In this document: positions 34,391 through 42,359 of the stretch, in pieces
Layout of the letters: each line of letters starts with the position of its first letter
How positions within the stretch are numbered: the stretch's first letter is position 1
From: Tateyamaria sp. ANG-S1
GTDB taxonomy: Bacteria; Pseudomonadota; Alphaproteobacteria; Rhodobacterales; Rhodobacteraceae
Direction: 5' to 3'
Assembly (NCBI RefSeq): GCF_000814025.1
Contig: NZ_JWLL01000009.1
Coordinates: 1 to 64,000, forward strand
DNA: 64,000 nt
Notes under the pieces: generated by a model
Told to the model about the DNA's origin: nothing
What the model saw: the letters and a program-made list of their open reading frames with translations, nothing else
Databases searched by the model: none
Made by a program: the position numbers and the translations under genes

Positions 34391-35484
34391 CGCCGGTTCC
34401 AGATATGGCAGATGTCATCGCCGATGCGCGTCACGGATTTGAGGCGGTAGCGTTGCGCCGCGTCCAGTGAGCCGAGGCCGAGCGCGCCGATATTGGGCAG
34501 CCCTTCGGCCCCGATGGCGAGCCCTGCGGTGAAGCCGACCAACTCGTCCACGAGGTCCGCTTCGATGAGCGAAGCGGCGAGTGCGCTGCCCCCTTCGGAG
34601 AAGACGCGGGTGAGGCCGTGATCGCCCAGTTTTTGCAAGATGTCTTGCGGATCAAGTTGGGTGCCTTGGGTGGCGCAGGGCAGGAGCGTGGCCCCCATGT
34701 CGCGCCATGTGCGTTGCAGCATCGGGTCGGCATCGCGCCCGTGGCAGAGGATCACCGGCATCTCGCGCGCCGTTGTGGCGAGTTTGGACATGAGCGGCAC
34801 GTCGATCCGGCGCGAGACCACCACACGGGCCGGTTGCTGGATGTCACCCATGTCCCGCACGGTCAGAGACGGGTCGTCGTGCCGCGCCGTGCCGCCGCCG
34901 ACCATGACTGCGTCGTGCCGCGCACGCATCGCGTGCACGTGGCGGCGCGCCATGGGGCCGGTGATCCATTGGCTTTGGCCTGAGCCTGTGGCGATGCGCC
35001 CGTCGAAGCTGCTCGCGAGTTTAAGGGTGACGAAAGGGCGGCCCTGTTCGGTGCGCAGGGTAAAGCCTATGTGATCCTGTTCAGCCTCTGCTTCGCAGAC
35101 GCCTGTGGTGACGTCGATCCCAGCGGCTTCGAGGATCGCGATACCGCGCCCGTCGACCCGCGTGTCGCTGTCACGCATGGCGATGACGACACGCGCGATG
35201 CCTGCGGATACCAGTGCGTCGGCGCAGGGCGGGGTTTTGCCGTGGTGGGCGCAGGGTTCGAGCGTGACGTAGGCGGTGGCGCCCCGTGCCTCATTGCCCG
35301 CTTGCGCGAGCGCTTCGGGTTCGGCATGCGGTCGGCCACCCGGTTGAGTCCAGCCGCGTCCGATGATCCTGCCGTTTTTGACGATGACGCAGCCCACAGC
35401 GGGGTTTGGGGCTGTGCGCCCCTGCCCGCGCCGTCCTAGCGCGAGTGCCAATGACATGAAGCGGATGTCGTCCGCTGTGCTCAC
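34387..35484 (-). CDS. ribD: Bifunctional riboflavin deaminase/reductase
   Basis: Two-step enzyme of riboflavin synthesis, 365 residues. The deaminase domain shows [11 protein letters not shown] and the zinc cysteines of [18 protein letters not shown]; the reductase domain contains [35 protein letters not shown] and [13 protein letters not shown]. Four nt overlap with nrdR upstream gives coupling. It is separated from ribE by the 4.8-kb capsule block, unlike the usual contiguous rib order. Confidence 0.97.
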   Translation of the reverse strand: MSTADDIRFMSLALALGRRGQGRTAPNPAVGCVIVKNGRIIGRGWTQPGGRPHAEPEALAQAGNEARGATAYVTLEPCAHHGKTPPCADALVSAGIARVVIAMRDSDTRVDGRGIAILEAAGIDVTTGVCEAEAEQDHIGFTLRTEQGRPFVTLKLASSFDGRIATGSGQSQWITGPMARRHVHAMRARHDAVMVGGGTARHDDPSLTVRDMGDIQQPARVVVSRRIDVPLMSKLATTAREMPVILCHGRDADPMLQRTWRDMGATLLPCATQGTQLDPQDILQKLGDHGLTRVFSEGGSALAASLIEADLVDELVGFTAGLAIGAEGLPNIGALGLGSLDAAQRYRLKSVTRIGDDICHIWNRR

Positions 35485-35948
35485 TCGTCGGCGGGCGCGT
35501 CGGGCCGCAGTTCGGCGACAAACTTGTCAAAATCGTCCGCAGCCTGGAAGTTCTTGTAAACGCTAGCGAAACGGACATAGGCCACCGTGTCGATGCGGTT
35601 CAGCGCTTCCATCACGATCTCACCAATCTGTTTGGACTGGATGTCGGTTTCGCCCATGCTTTCGAGCCGCCGGACGATGCCGGAGATCATCTGGTCGATC
35701 CGCTCAGGGTCGATGGGGCGTTTCTGCATGGAAATGCGGATGGAGCGTTCGAGCTTGTCGCGGTCGAAGTCCTCGCGCTTGCCTGTGGACTTGATCACCA
35801 CGAGGTCACGCAGCTGCACACGCTCGTAGGTGGTGAAGCGCCCGCCGCAGGCCGGACAGAAGCGGCGGCGGCGGATCGAAACATGATCCTCTGCCGGTCG
35901 GCTGTCTTTGACTTGTGTGTCGATATTCCCGCAAAACGGACAGCGCAT
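35481..35948 (-). CDS. nrdR: Transcriptional repressor NrdR
   Basis: Nucleotide-sensing repressor of ribonucleotide reductase genes, 155 residues. The zinc ribbon is MRCPFCG...[19 protein letters not shown], followed by the ATP-cone ([21 protein letters not shown]). Length is exact for the family. nrdR-ribD linkage is common in alphaproteobacteria. The gene starts about 120 nt from the small secreted-protein gene. Confidence 0.97.
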   Translation of the reverse strand: MRCPFCGNIDTQVKDSRPAEDHVSIRRRRFCPACGGRFTTYERVQLRDLVVIKSTGKREDFDRDKLERSIRISMQKRPIDPERIDQMISGIVRRLESMGETDIQSKQIGEIVMEALNRIDTVAYVRFASVYKNFQAADDFDKFVAELRPDAPADE

Positions 35949-36071
35949 CGCCCATCCCCTTCGTATTTGTCCCGCCTGTAGTGGGGGTTTTCCCCCGTTC
36001 CACGAAACTATAGGCGGTTGTCAAGGTTTTGGGTAGAGGGGAAATGCGACCGCTAGATGAGCGGTGCCTGT

Positions 36072-36500
36072 TTATCGCCTGACAAGACGGTTGTCCGCGG
36101 TTTGCACCCGCAAAAACGGGGAGTCCCGGCACAGGGCAAAGGCGTGGGCCATGGAAAACACCTTGCCCGTGCGTCGGACCCCTTGGCCGAAGGATGAGAA
36201 CGCGCCCTCGACCGGCTGGGTGGTGAAGACGACCCCTTTGCGGCCCGGTGCGGTGGTTGCGTCGCCCCTGCCGCTTTGGATGTAGAGATCACCGCCGCGT
36301 TGTCCGAGAACGTGCCGCGTGTAGATACCGGCCGCACACCAAAGCTGCGTTCCACCTGCCCCATCGGCCTCGATCACTTCAAAGCTGGTGCTATCAATCC
36401 GGTTTACAGGGATTGTCAAACGTTCGCGTCGGACAAAATCCTGTGCGTGTCCTAGGGTGGGCAGCGTGATTAGAACGGCGAGGGAGAGGGGTTTTAGCAT
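36072..36500 (-). CDS. Secreted protein of unknown function
   Basis: A 142-residue protein with a signal peptide (LKPLSLAVLITLPTLGHAQD, cleavage after AQ likely) and two cysteines in the mature part (LWCAAG and FALCRDS), suggesting one disulfide in the periplasm. The start at 36500 is set by the signal peptide; the frame extends upstream to 36602 without support. It stands alone between nrdR and yjbQ. No family recognised. Confidence 0.72.
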   Translation of the reverse strand: MLKPLSLAVLITLPTLGHAQDFVRRERLTIPVNRIDSTSFEVIEADGAGGTQLWCAAGIYTRHVLGQRGGDLYIQSGRGDATTAPGRKGVVFTTQPVEGAFSSFGQGVRRTGKVFSMAHAFALCRDSPFLRVQTADNRLVRR

Positions 36501-36604
36501 CGTGGTCTCCTTTCCCAGACATGTAGGTATGGCGTGCAGATTTGAAACCGCAGAAGTGCCGGATAGGCACACATGCGATGACTTGGCCGTGCGGCGCTGC
36601 AATT

Positions 36605-37012
36605 TTAGGCGCTGAGGTATCCGATGACGCGGCGGTGATGCGGGGCCGTGCGGTGCTCAAAAAGGTAGATGCCCTGCCACGTGCCAAGCTGGGGTCGCCC
36701 GCCGTTGACCGGGATTTGCAAGCTGACCGGCATCATCGCCGCCTTGATGTGCGCAGGCATGTCATCCGGGCCCTCATAGGTGTGTGTGAGGTAGGACATC
36801 GACGGGTCGGTCGTGGGCGGCACGAGGCGGGAGAAGAAGTTTTGCAGGTCCGTCTGCACCTCCGGATCGGCGTTTTCCTGAATCAGGAGGGAGCAAGAGG
36901 TGTGCTGGACAAAGAGCGTCAGCAGGCCGTCACCCTCGCACCAGCGTGTCACGTCGCGGGTGAATTCGTAGAGGCCCTGGCCGTGTGTTGTGATTTCGAA
37001 GGTGGTTTGCAT
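36605..37012 (-). CDS. yjbQ: YjbQ family protein (UPF0047)
   Basis: A 135-residue protein of the YjbQ/UPF0047 family, annotated as secondary thiamine-phosphate synthase-like. Signature motifs are visible: FVQHTSCSLLIQENADPEV, MPAHIKAAMMPVSLQIPV (part) and LGTWQGIYLFEHR. Members trimerise. It is 5 nt downstream of the HlyU-family gene on the same strand. The true cellular role is not settled. Confidence 0.93.
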   Translation of the reverse strand: MQTTFEITTHGQGLYEFTRDVTRWCEGDGLLTLFVQHTSCSLLIQENADPEVQTDLQNFFSRLVPPTTDPSMSYLTHTYEGPDDMPAHIKAAMMPVSLQIPVNGGRPQLGTWQGIYLFEHRTAPHHRRVIGYLSA

Positions 37013-37017
37013 GAGAC

Positions 37018-37287
37018 TTAGCGGAACAGGGCGTCGCCCTGTTCGTCGATCACCTGTTTTGCCTTGGCGATGGTGGCGGCGGTTGCGTCTTCGTGCGAGG
37101 CGATAGTATCGGCGCGGATCAGGCTGTGGACCTTGGTTTCGCCACCCAGTTCTCTTTCGATCCTAGCGGAGATGCGGTAGCCGTCAGCTTCTTTCTGCAA
37201 GGTCGGGATGATACGGAAGCCGTTGTAGGTTTCGCCCTCGGGTTCAGCGGGGGTGGTGCTGCCGAACAGTTTTTTCAGCAAGGACAA
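37018..37287 (-). CDS. HlyU family protein
   Basis: An 89-residue protein matching the HlyU-type small transcription-factor family (SLLKKLFG at the N-terminus, YNGFRIIPTLQKEADGYRIS, SLIRADTIASHEDA, KQVIDEQGDALF). No helix-turn-helix is evident, and many alphaproteobacterial members have unknown function despite the annotation as activator. Co-transcribed with yjbQ; rpoD lies 80 nt upstream on the same strand. Confidence 0.82.
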   Translation of the reverse strand: MSLLKKLFGSTTPAEPEGETYNGFRIIPTLQKEADGYRISARIERELGGETKVHSLIRADTIASHEDATAATIAKAKQVIDEQGDALFR

Positions 37288-37369
37288 GGGTCAACTCCGT
37301 GTCTGTCATGCGCGGCCGTTGAGGCGGGCGGTGATATGGTGGCCACCGCCCGCGATGTCTGAAAGCGCG

Positions 37370-39355
37370 TTACTGATCCAGGAAGCTGCGCAGTTTGCGG
37401 CTGCGGCTGGGGTGCTTGAGCTTGCGCAGCGCTTTCGCCTCGATCTGGCGAATCCGTTCGCGGGTCACGCTGAACTGCTGCCCGACCTCTTCGAGTGTGT
37501 GGTCGGTGTTCATGCCGATGCCGAAGCGCATGCGCAGCACACGTTCCTCACGCGGGGTGAGTGAGGCGAGAACCCGTGTTGTCGTTTCCTTGAGGTTTTC
37601 CTGAATGGCGCTGTCGAGCGGCAGCACGGCGTTCTTGTCCTCGATGAAATCGCCAAGCTGGCTGTCCTCCTCGTCCCCGATGGGGGTCTCAAGCGAAATT
37701 GGCTCCTTGGCGATCTTCATCACCTTGCGGACCTTTTCCAGCGGCATTTGCAGCTTTTCGGCCAGTTCTTCGGGCGTAGGTTCGCGGCCGATCTCGTGCA
37801 GCATCTGACGGCCCGTACGGACCAGTTTGTTGATCGTTTCGATCATGTGCACAGGGATACGGATGGTGCGCGCCTGGTCCGCGATGGACCGGGTGATCGC
37901 CTGACGAATCCACCATGTGGCGTAGGTCGAGAACTTGTAACCGCGGCGGTATTCGAACTTGTCGACCGCTTTCATCAGGCCAATGTTGCCCTCCTGGATC
38001 AGGTCCAGGAATTGCAGGCCTCGGTTGGTGTATTTCTTGGCGATCGAGATCACGAGGCGCAGGTTGGCTTCGACCATCTCTTTCTTGGCCTGGCGGGCTT
38101 CTTTCTCGCCCTTCTGGACCTGCTGAACGATCCGGCGGAATTCCGAGATATCGAGGCCGACATACTGGCCCACCTGTGCCATGTCGGCGCGCAACTCTTC
38201 GACCTTGTCGGCGGAGCGTTCGATGAACATCTGCCAGCCGCGACCGGACTTACCGCCCATCTCTTCCAGCCAGTTCGGGTCCAGCTCGCGCCCGCGATAG
38301 GCGTCGACGAACTCGCGGCGGTTGATCCGCGCCTGGTCAGCCAGTTTCACGATGGAGCTGTCGATCTGCATGATGCGGCGGTTGATGCCGTACAGCTGGT
38401 CGATCAGCGCTTCGATCCGGTTGTTGTGCAGGTGCAGTTCGTTGACCAGCAGCACAATCTCGGCCCGCAGCTTTTGGTAGGTCGCCTCGTTTTCGTCCGA
38501 GAACGAGCCGTCCTCGTTCAGGGTCGCCGAAATCCGGCTGTCCTGCATTTCGGACAGAAGCGAGTAGTCGTGGGCGATGACTTCGAGCGCTTCGAGCACT
38601 TGCGGCTTGAGCGCGGCCTCCATCGCGGCGAGCGACATGTTGGCCTGTTCGTCTTCGTCGTCGTCATCGTCTTTGGCAATCGGGTTACCGTCGGCGTCAA
38701 GCTCGGGGCCTGTGTCGGCTTTTTCTTCAGTCTTGGCAGCGGTGTCGACGACGGGTTCGTTCACCTCTTCGCCGTCTTCGCCCATCTGGTTGCCGAAGGT
38801 CGCTTCGAGGTCGATGACATCGCGCAGCAGGATCTCTTCGCTCAGAAGTTCGTCGCGCCAGATGGTGATCGCCTGGAAGGTCAGCGGGCTTTCACACAAA
38901 CCCGCGATCATGGTGTTGCGCCCGGCTTCGATCCGCTTGGCGATGGCGATCTCGCCCTCGCGGCTGAGCAGTTCGACGCTGCCCATCTCGCGCAGGTACA
39001 TGCGCACGGGGTCGTCGGTGCGGTCGAGCTTTTCCTGACCGGTGGCCCCCAGCGTCAGATCGCGGGTGCCTTCGGTGGTCGTGACCTCGGTCGAGCCTTT
39101 TTGCTCTTCTTCCTCGGCCTCTTCATCTTCGATGATGTTGATGCCCATTTCGGAGAGCATCGACATCACGTCTTCGATCTGTTCGGAACTCACCTGGTCC
39201 GGCGGTAGCACGGTGTTGAGCTGATCGTACGTGATGTAGCCCTTTTCCCGGGCTTCCGAGATCATCTTTTTGACTGCGGCCTGGCTCATGTCGAGCGAGT
39301 GGGCGCTGTCCTGATCTTCGGTCTTGGCGTCTTCGTTCGTGTCTTTTGCGGCCAT
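37370..39355 (-). CDS. rpoD: RNA polymerase primary sigma factor
   Basis: The housekeeping sigma-70, 661 residues. It shows region 1.1 ([21 protein letters not shown]), region 1.2 ([20 protein letters not shown]), a long acidic non-conserved region with DDDDDEDE, region 2 ([37 protein letters not shown], in parts), [10 protein letters not shown], region 3 and region 4.2 ([22 protein letters not shown]). Length is normal for alphaproteobacteria. Preceded by dnaG with a hairpin in between. Confidence 0.98.
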   Translation of the reverse strand: MAAKDTNEDAKTEDQDSAHSLDMSQAAVKKMISEAREKGYITYDQLNTVLPPDQVSSEQIEDVMSMLSEMGINIIEDEEAEEEEQKGSTEVTTTEGTRDLTLGATGQEKLDRTDDPVRMYLREMGSVELLSREGEIAIAKRIEAGRNTMIAGLCESPLTFQAITIWRDELLSEEILLRDVIDLEATFGNQMGEDGEEVNEPVVDTAAKTEEKADTGPELDADGNPIAKDDDDDEDEQANMSLAAMEAALKPQVLEALEVIAHDYSLLSEMQDSRISATLNEDGSFSDENEATYQKLRAEIVLLVNELHLHNNRIEALIDQLYGINRRIMQIDSSIVKLADQARINRREFVDAYRGRELDPNWLEEMGGKSGRGWQMFIERSADKVEELRADMAQVGQYVGLDISEFRRIVQQVQKGEKEARQAKKEMVEANLRLVISIAKKYTNRGLQFLDLIQEGNIGLMKAVDKFEYRRGYKFSTYATWWIRQAITRSIADQARTIRIPVHMIETINKLVRTGRQMLHEIGREPTPEELAEKLQMPLEKVRKVMKIAKEPISLETPIGDEEDSQLGDFIEDKNAVLPLDSAIQENLKETTTRVLASLTPREERVLRMRFGIGMNTDHTLEEVGQQFSVTRERIRQIEAKALRKLKHPSRSRKLRSFLDQ

Positions 39356-39382
39356 AACGGGCTCCTTTACCGGGGCTCCTTG

Positions 39383-39404
39383 GCGATTCGTCCCCGCGAA
39401 TCGC
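39383..39404 (-). promoter_or_regulatory. Hairpin in the dnaG-rpoD spacer
   Basis: Perfect 8-bp stem GCGATTCG/CGAATCGC with a six-base loop, within the 128-nt spacer, 27 nt before the rpoD start on the minus strand. No T-run follows. It may be a processing or attenuating element that lets rpoD and dnaG be expressed at different levels, as happens in the enterobacterial dnaG-rpoD operon; this is inferred. Confidence 0.45.
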
Positions 39405-39483
39405 TGCCAGAAACATTTAGTGCTTTGGGTGATTCGGCCACCCGTCTAAGCGCATTTTCTTTATGTTTTGAGACCAAATCGCA

Positions 39484-41442
39484 TCAGTTGCGGCGTTTGG
39501 AGAAGCTGATCTGGTCCATCAGGGCCGCAAAGGCGTCCCGCTCAGTCCGACTGATTCGGGCGCCGTTGTCGCCCGTTTCGTATTCGGCATCATCTTCTTT
39601 CCCGCTGCGGCTGGCCTGGGTTGCGGCTTGGGCCGCTTGGGCAAGGCGCCATGTCACGCCTTCATCTGCCACACCTTCCAGGTCCTGCACCGCATCCGCG
39701 ATCTCGGCATTAAGTCCCTTTACCGCGCTGAGTTTTGCGAGCTCTTCGGCCACAGTCATGCGGGCCATATCGGCATCGCCGGGTGTGCGGATACACGGGA
39801 CAATTGCCACATGGCGTGAAGTCAGCAGGTTATCAAGGGCTTCGGGGCCGAGTGCGGCGAAAATGTTTTCGCGCAACACCTCTGAACCCTGGTGCGCGTG
39901 GCGCAGAATCAGGTCGCGCAATACGGCATGGTCCGGATCGTTGCAGGCGAGGCTTTCGAGCCCGTTTTCGAAGTCTTCGGCCACTTCGGGTGTGCAGATG
40001 AGCGCCGCGAGGATCACCGTTTCGCGCAAGTGGTCGGTGACTTGGGCGTCACCTGCGGCCAAGGCTGAGCTTTTGGTGCTGGCCATGGGCACTGGCGGGG
40101 CCTGCCAGCCGCGGCCCTTTTGCCAGTTACGTTTCGGCCCCTGCCCGCCACCCCGTTGCGGGCGAAAGAGGTCCCAGCGCATGTCCTTGATCGCCTGACC
40201 GTAGTGCTGGCGGATCGACGGATCCTTGATCAGCGTGATCTTGTCACGCAGCGCCTTGTCGAGGGCGGCCTTGCGTTCGGGACTGTCGAAGCTCTTGCCC
40301 TCGGTCTCGCGCTGCCAGAGCAGTTTGACCATGGGCATCGCGTCATCGAGCAGCTTTTGCAGCGCGCCTGCCCCTTGCGCCTTGAGCAGATCGTCCGGGT
40401 CCTGGCCGTCGGGCATGAGCGCAAAGCGCAGGGATTTACCCGCTTCGAGCAGCGGAAGCGCAAGGTCGATCAGACGCATGGCGGCGCGCAGGCCCGCCTT
40501 GTCCCCGTCGAGCGCGATGATCGGCTCGTCGGCGATGCGCCAGAGCATGGCGAGCTGGTTTTCCGTGACTGCTGTGCCGAGGGGGGCGACGGAGGCGCCG
40601 AACCCGTGTTCAGCGAGCGCGATGACATCCATGTACCCTTCGGCCACGATCAGCGGCTGACCCTTGCCCGCCGCCGTGCGCGCCGGACCGTGGTTGTAGA
40701 GGCTGCGGCCCTTATCGAAGAGTTCCGTTTCGGGCGAGTTCAAGTATTTGGCGTTGTCGTTCGGGTCCATAGCCCGCCCGCCAAAGGCGATGCAGCGCCC
40801 ACGTGCGTCACGGATGGGGAACATGATGCGCCCGCGGAACGTATCGTAAGGCTTGCCACCCTTCTGGCTGGGCTTTGCAAGGCCCGCGCCGAGGATCAGC
40901 TCATCCTCGACGCCCTTGGCCTTGAGTACGTCCCAGAGGCCCTGCCAGGCATCGGGGGCAAAGCCGATTTCCCAGCGGTCCTGTGCGGCTGGGTCCAGCC
41001 CGCGGCGTTGAAGATAGTCGCGCGCCGGACCCGCCGCACCGGTTTTCAGTTGCAGTCGGAAGTGCTGGACCGCCATTTCCATGACATCGGCCAGTTGCGT
41101 TCGCTTGTCGGCCTTTTCCTGCGCGCGCGGGTCACGCGCGGGCATGGGCATCCCAGCCTCACCGGCGAGGATTTCGACCGCTTCCATGAAGCCCACATTC
41201 TCGGTCTCGCGCACGAAGCTGATCGCGTCGCCTTTGGCGTGGCAGCCGAAACAATAATAGTAGCCCTTGCGATCATCGACGTGAAAGCTGGCTGTCTTTT
41301 CGTGGTGGAAGGGGCATGGCGCCCACATGTCACCCTTGCCCTGGTTGGACTTACGCGCATCCCACATGACTTTGCGCCCGACAACCTGTGTCAGTGACAG
41401 GCGGGTGCGCAGTTCGTCCAGAAATCCGGGGGGCAGGCTCAT
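39484..41442 (-). CDS. dnaG: DNA primase
   Basis: Synthesises RNA primers at the replication fork, 652 residues. The N-terminal CHC2 zinc finger is CPFHHEKTASFHV...YYYCFGC; the TOPRIM core shows FGGRAMDPNDNAKYLNSPETE (parts), VAEGYMDVIALAEHGF and IALDGDKAGLRAAMRL. The C-terminal DnaB-binding domain follows a Gly/Arg/Gln-rich linker. It forms the conserved dnaG-rpoD pair. Confidence 0.98.
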   Translation of the reverse strand: MSLPPGFLDELRTRLSLTQVVGRKVMWDARKSNQGKGDMWAPCPFHHEKTASFHVDDRKGYYYCFGCHAKGDAISFVRETENVGFMEAVEILAGEAGMPMPARDPRAQEKADKRTQLADVMEMAVQHFRLQLKTGAAGPARDYLQRRGLDPAAQDRWEIGFAPDAWQGLWDVLKAKGVEDELILGAGLAKPSQKGGKPYDTFRGRIMFPIRDARGRCIAFGGRAMDPNDNAKYLNSPETELFDKGRSLYNHGPARTAAGKGQPLIVAEGYMDVIALAEHGFGASVAPLGTAVTENQLAMLWRIADEPIIALDGDKAGLRAAMRLIDLALPLLEAGKSLRFALMPDGQDPDDLLKAQGAGALQKLLDDAMPMVKLLWQRETEGKSFDSPERKAALDKALRDKITLIKDPSIRQHYGQAIKDMRWDLFRPQRGGGQGPKRNWQKGRGWQAPPVPMASTKSSALAAGDAQVTDHLRETVILAALICTPEVAEDFENGLESLACNDPDHAVLRDLILRHAHQGSEVLRENIFAALGPEALDNLLTSRHVAIVPCIRTPGDADMARMTVAEELAKLSAVKGLNAEIADAVQDLEGVADEGVTWRLAQAAQAATQASRSGKEDDAEYETGDNGARISRTERDAFAALMDQISFSKRRN

Positions 41443-41478
41443 GCCCTTAATATTGGGCGTGTGGGCCTACGAGTCGAG

Positions 41479-41781
41479 TCACTGCTGCAGGCAAAGTTCG
41501 CTCCACGCGTCCGACAGGCTTTCGTTGCGGACAATGCGGCGCGGCTGTTCATAGACCCAAGGGGCAATCAGCGGGATCGCGTTGTTGTACTTTTCGGGCC
41601 ATGTTGGGCCTTGAGCCAGGATATGGTCCTGCACTTCACGCTCTTTCACACGGTCAAGGCGGGCCTGCTGAACGGCAGCAACAACCTGCGCTTGCAGGGC
41701 GCAGCTTTCTTCCTTGGTTTCCTGCGCAAAGGCGGGTGCCGCGACAAAGGCAAGTGCGGCGGTGATTGCAAAACGGATCAT
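41479..41781 (-). CDS. Small secreted protein of unknown function
   Basis: A 100-residue protein with a clear signal peptide (RFAITAALAFVAAPAFAQE) and two cysteines (EESCALQ and the C-terminal ELCLQQ), probably a periplasmic disulfide protein. Middle region QDHILAQGPTWPEKYNNAIP. Located 38 nt after soxG on the same strand and 36 nt before dnaG. No family recognised. Confidence 0.78.
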   Translation of the reverse strand: MIRFAITAALAFVAAPAFAQETKEESCALQAQVVAAVQQARLDRVKEREVQDHILAQGPTWPEKYNNAIPLIAPWVYEQPRRIVRNESLSDAWSELCLQQ

Positions 41782-41819
41782 GGACAGGCTCCGGCAGATT
41801 GGAATCGGTTTGCGATGTT

Positions 41820-42359
41820 TTACCCCCGCGCCACGACGCTTGCCATGGCCCTTTCCAGATCGTGAAGCAGCGTGCCCGCCATGGAGCGGAACACCATCAG
41901 CAGGAACGTGTCGGCGCCGACGCGTGTGACCGACCCGGTCATGTGCTGGATTTGGGTGCGCGCGGTGTGGCCGCGTTTGAAGCTGGCGGCTGACAGGTCG
42001 AGCGGGATCAGGCGGGCGAGCACCGCCTCAGAGGCCGCCCCGGACAGAGTGACCGCCGTCCAGGCATCCGATTGGTCCGTGAGAGCTGCATGTTTGGCCA
42101 GCGCCTTGTCCGGCTCCGGCCCTGCAAGAAGAACCATATCCCGCCCGAACCAGATGGCCCTTGCGCCCTCTTTGCCCGTAGCCCGGTTGGGCGCAGGCCA
42201 CGCCATGCCGTGGGCGGTCTTGAATGTGTCCGCGATCTTTGCACCTGCATAGGGCGAGATAGAGGTCAGGGTGCCGAGGCCGACCTCAGCCACCGTGCAG
42301 GTGCCGATGGTAACCGGGTCCATGCCCTCAAGCGGGGTCTTTGCGATCAGGTCAGCCAC
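41820..42359 (-). CDS. soxG: Sarcosine oxidase subunit gamma
   Basis: Fourth subunit of heterotetrameric sarcosine oxidase, 179 residues. Similar to SoxG: GTCTVAEVGLGTLTSISPY, AHGMAWPAPNRATGK, AVLARLIPLDLSAASFKRGH (parts) and FLLMVFRSMAGTLLHDLERA. Overlaps the soxA stop by eight nt. Completes the soxB-soxD-soxA-soxG order that is typical for this complex. Confidence 0.92.
   Translation of the reverse strand: MADLIAKTPLEGMDPVTIGTCTVAEVGLGTLTSISPYAGAKIADTFKTAHGMAWPAPNRATGKEGARAIWFGRDMVLLAGPEPDKALAKHAALTDQSDAWTAVTLSGAASEAVLARLIPLDLSAASFKRGHTARTQIQHMTGSVTRVGADTFLLMVFRSMAGTLLHDLERAMASVVARG

Noticed and set aside
37748-39208. 486-codon open frame antisense to rpoD
   Set aside because: Lies wholly over conserved rpoD regions; composition is typical of a shadow frame.
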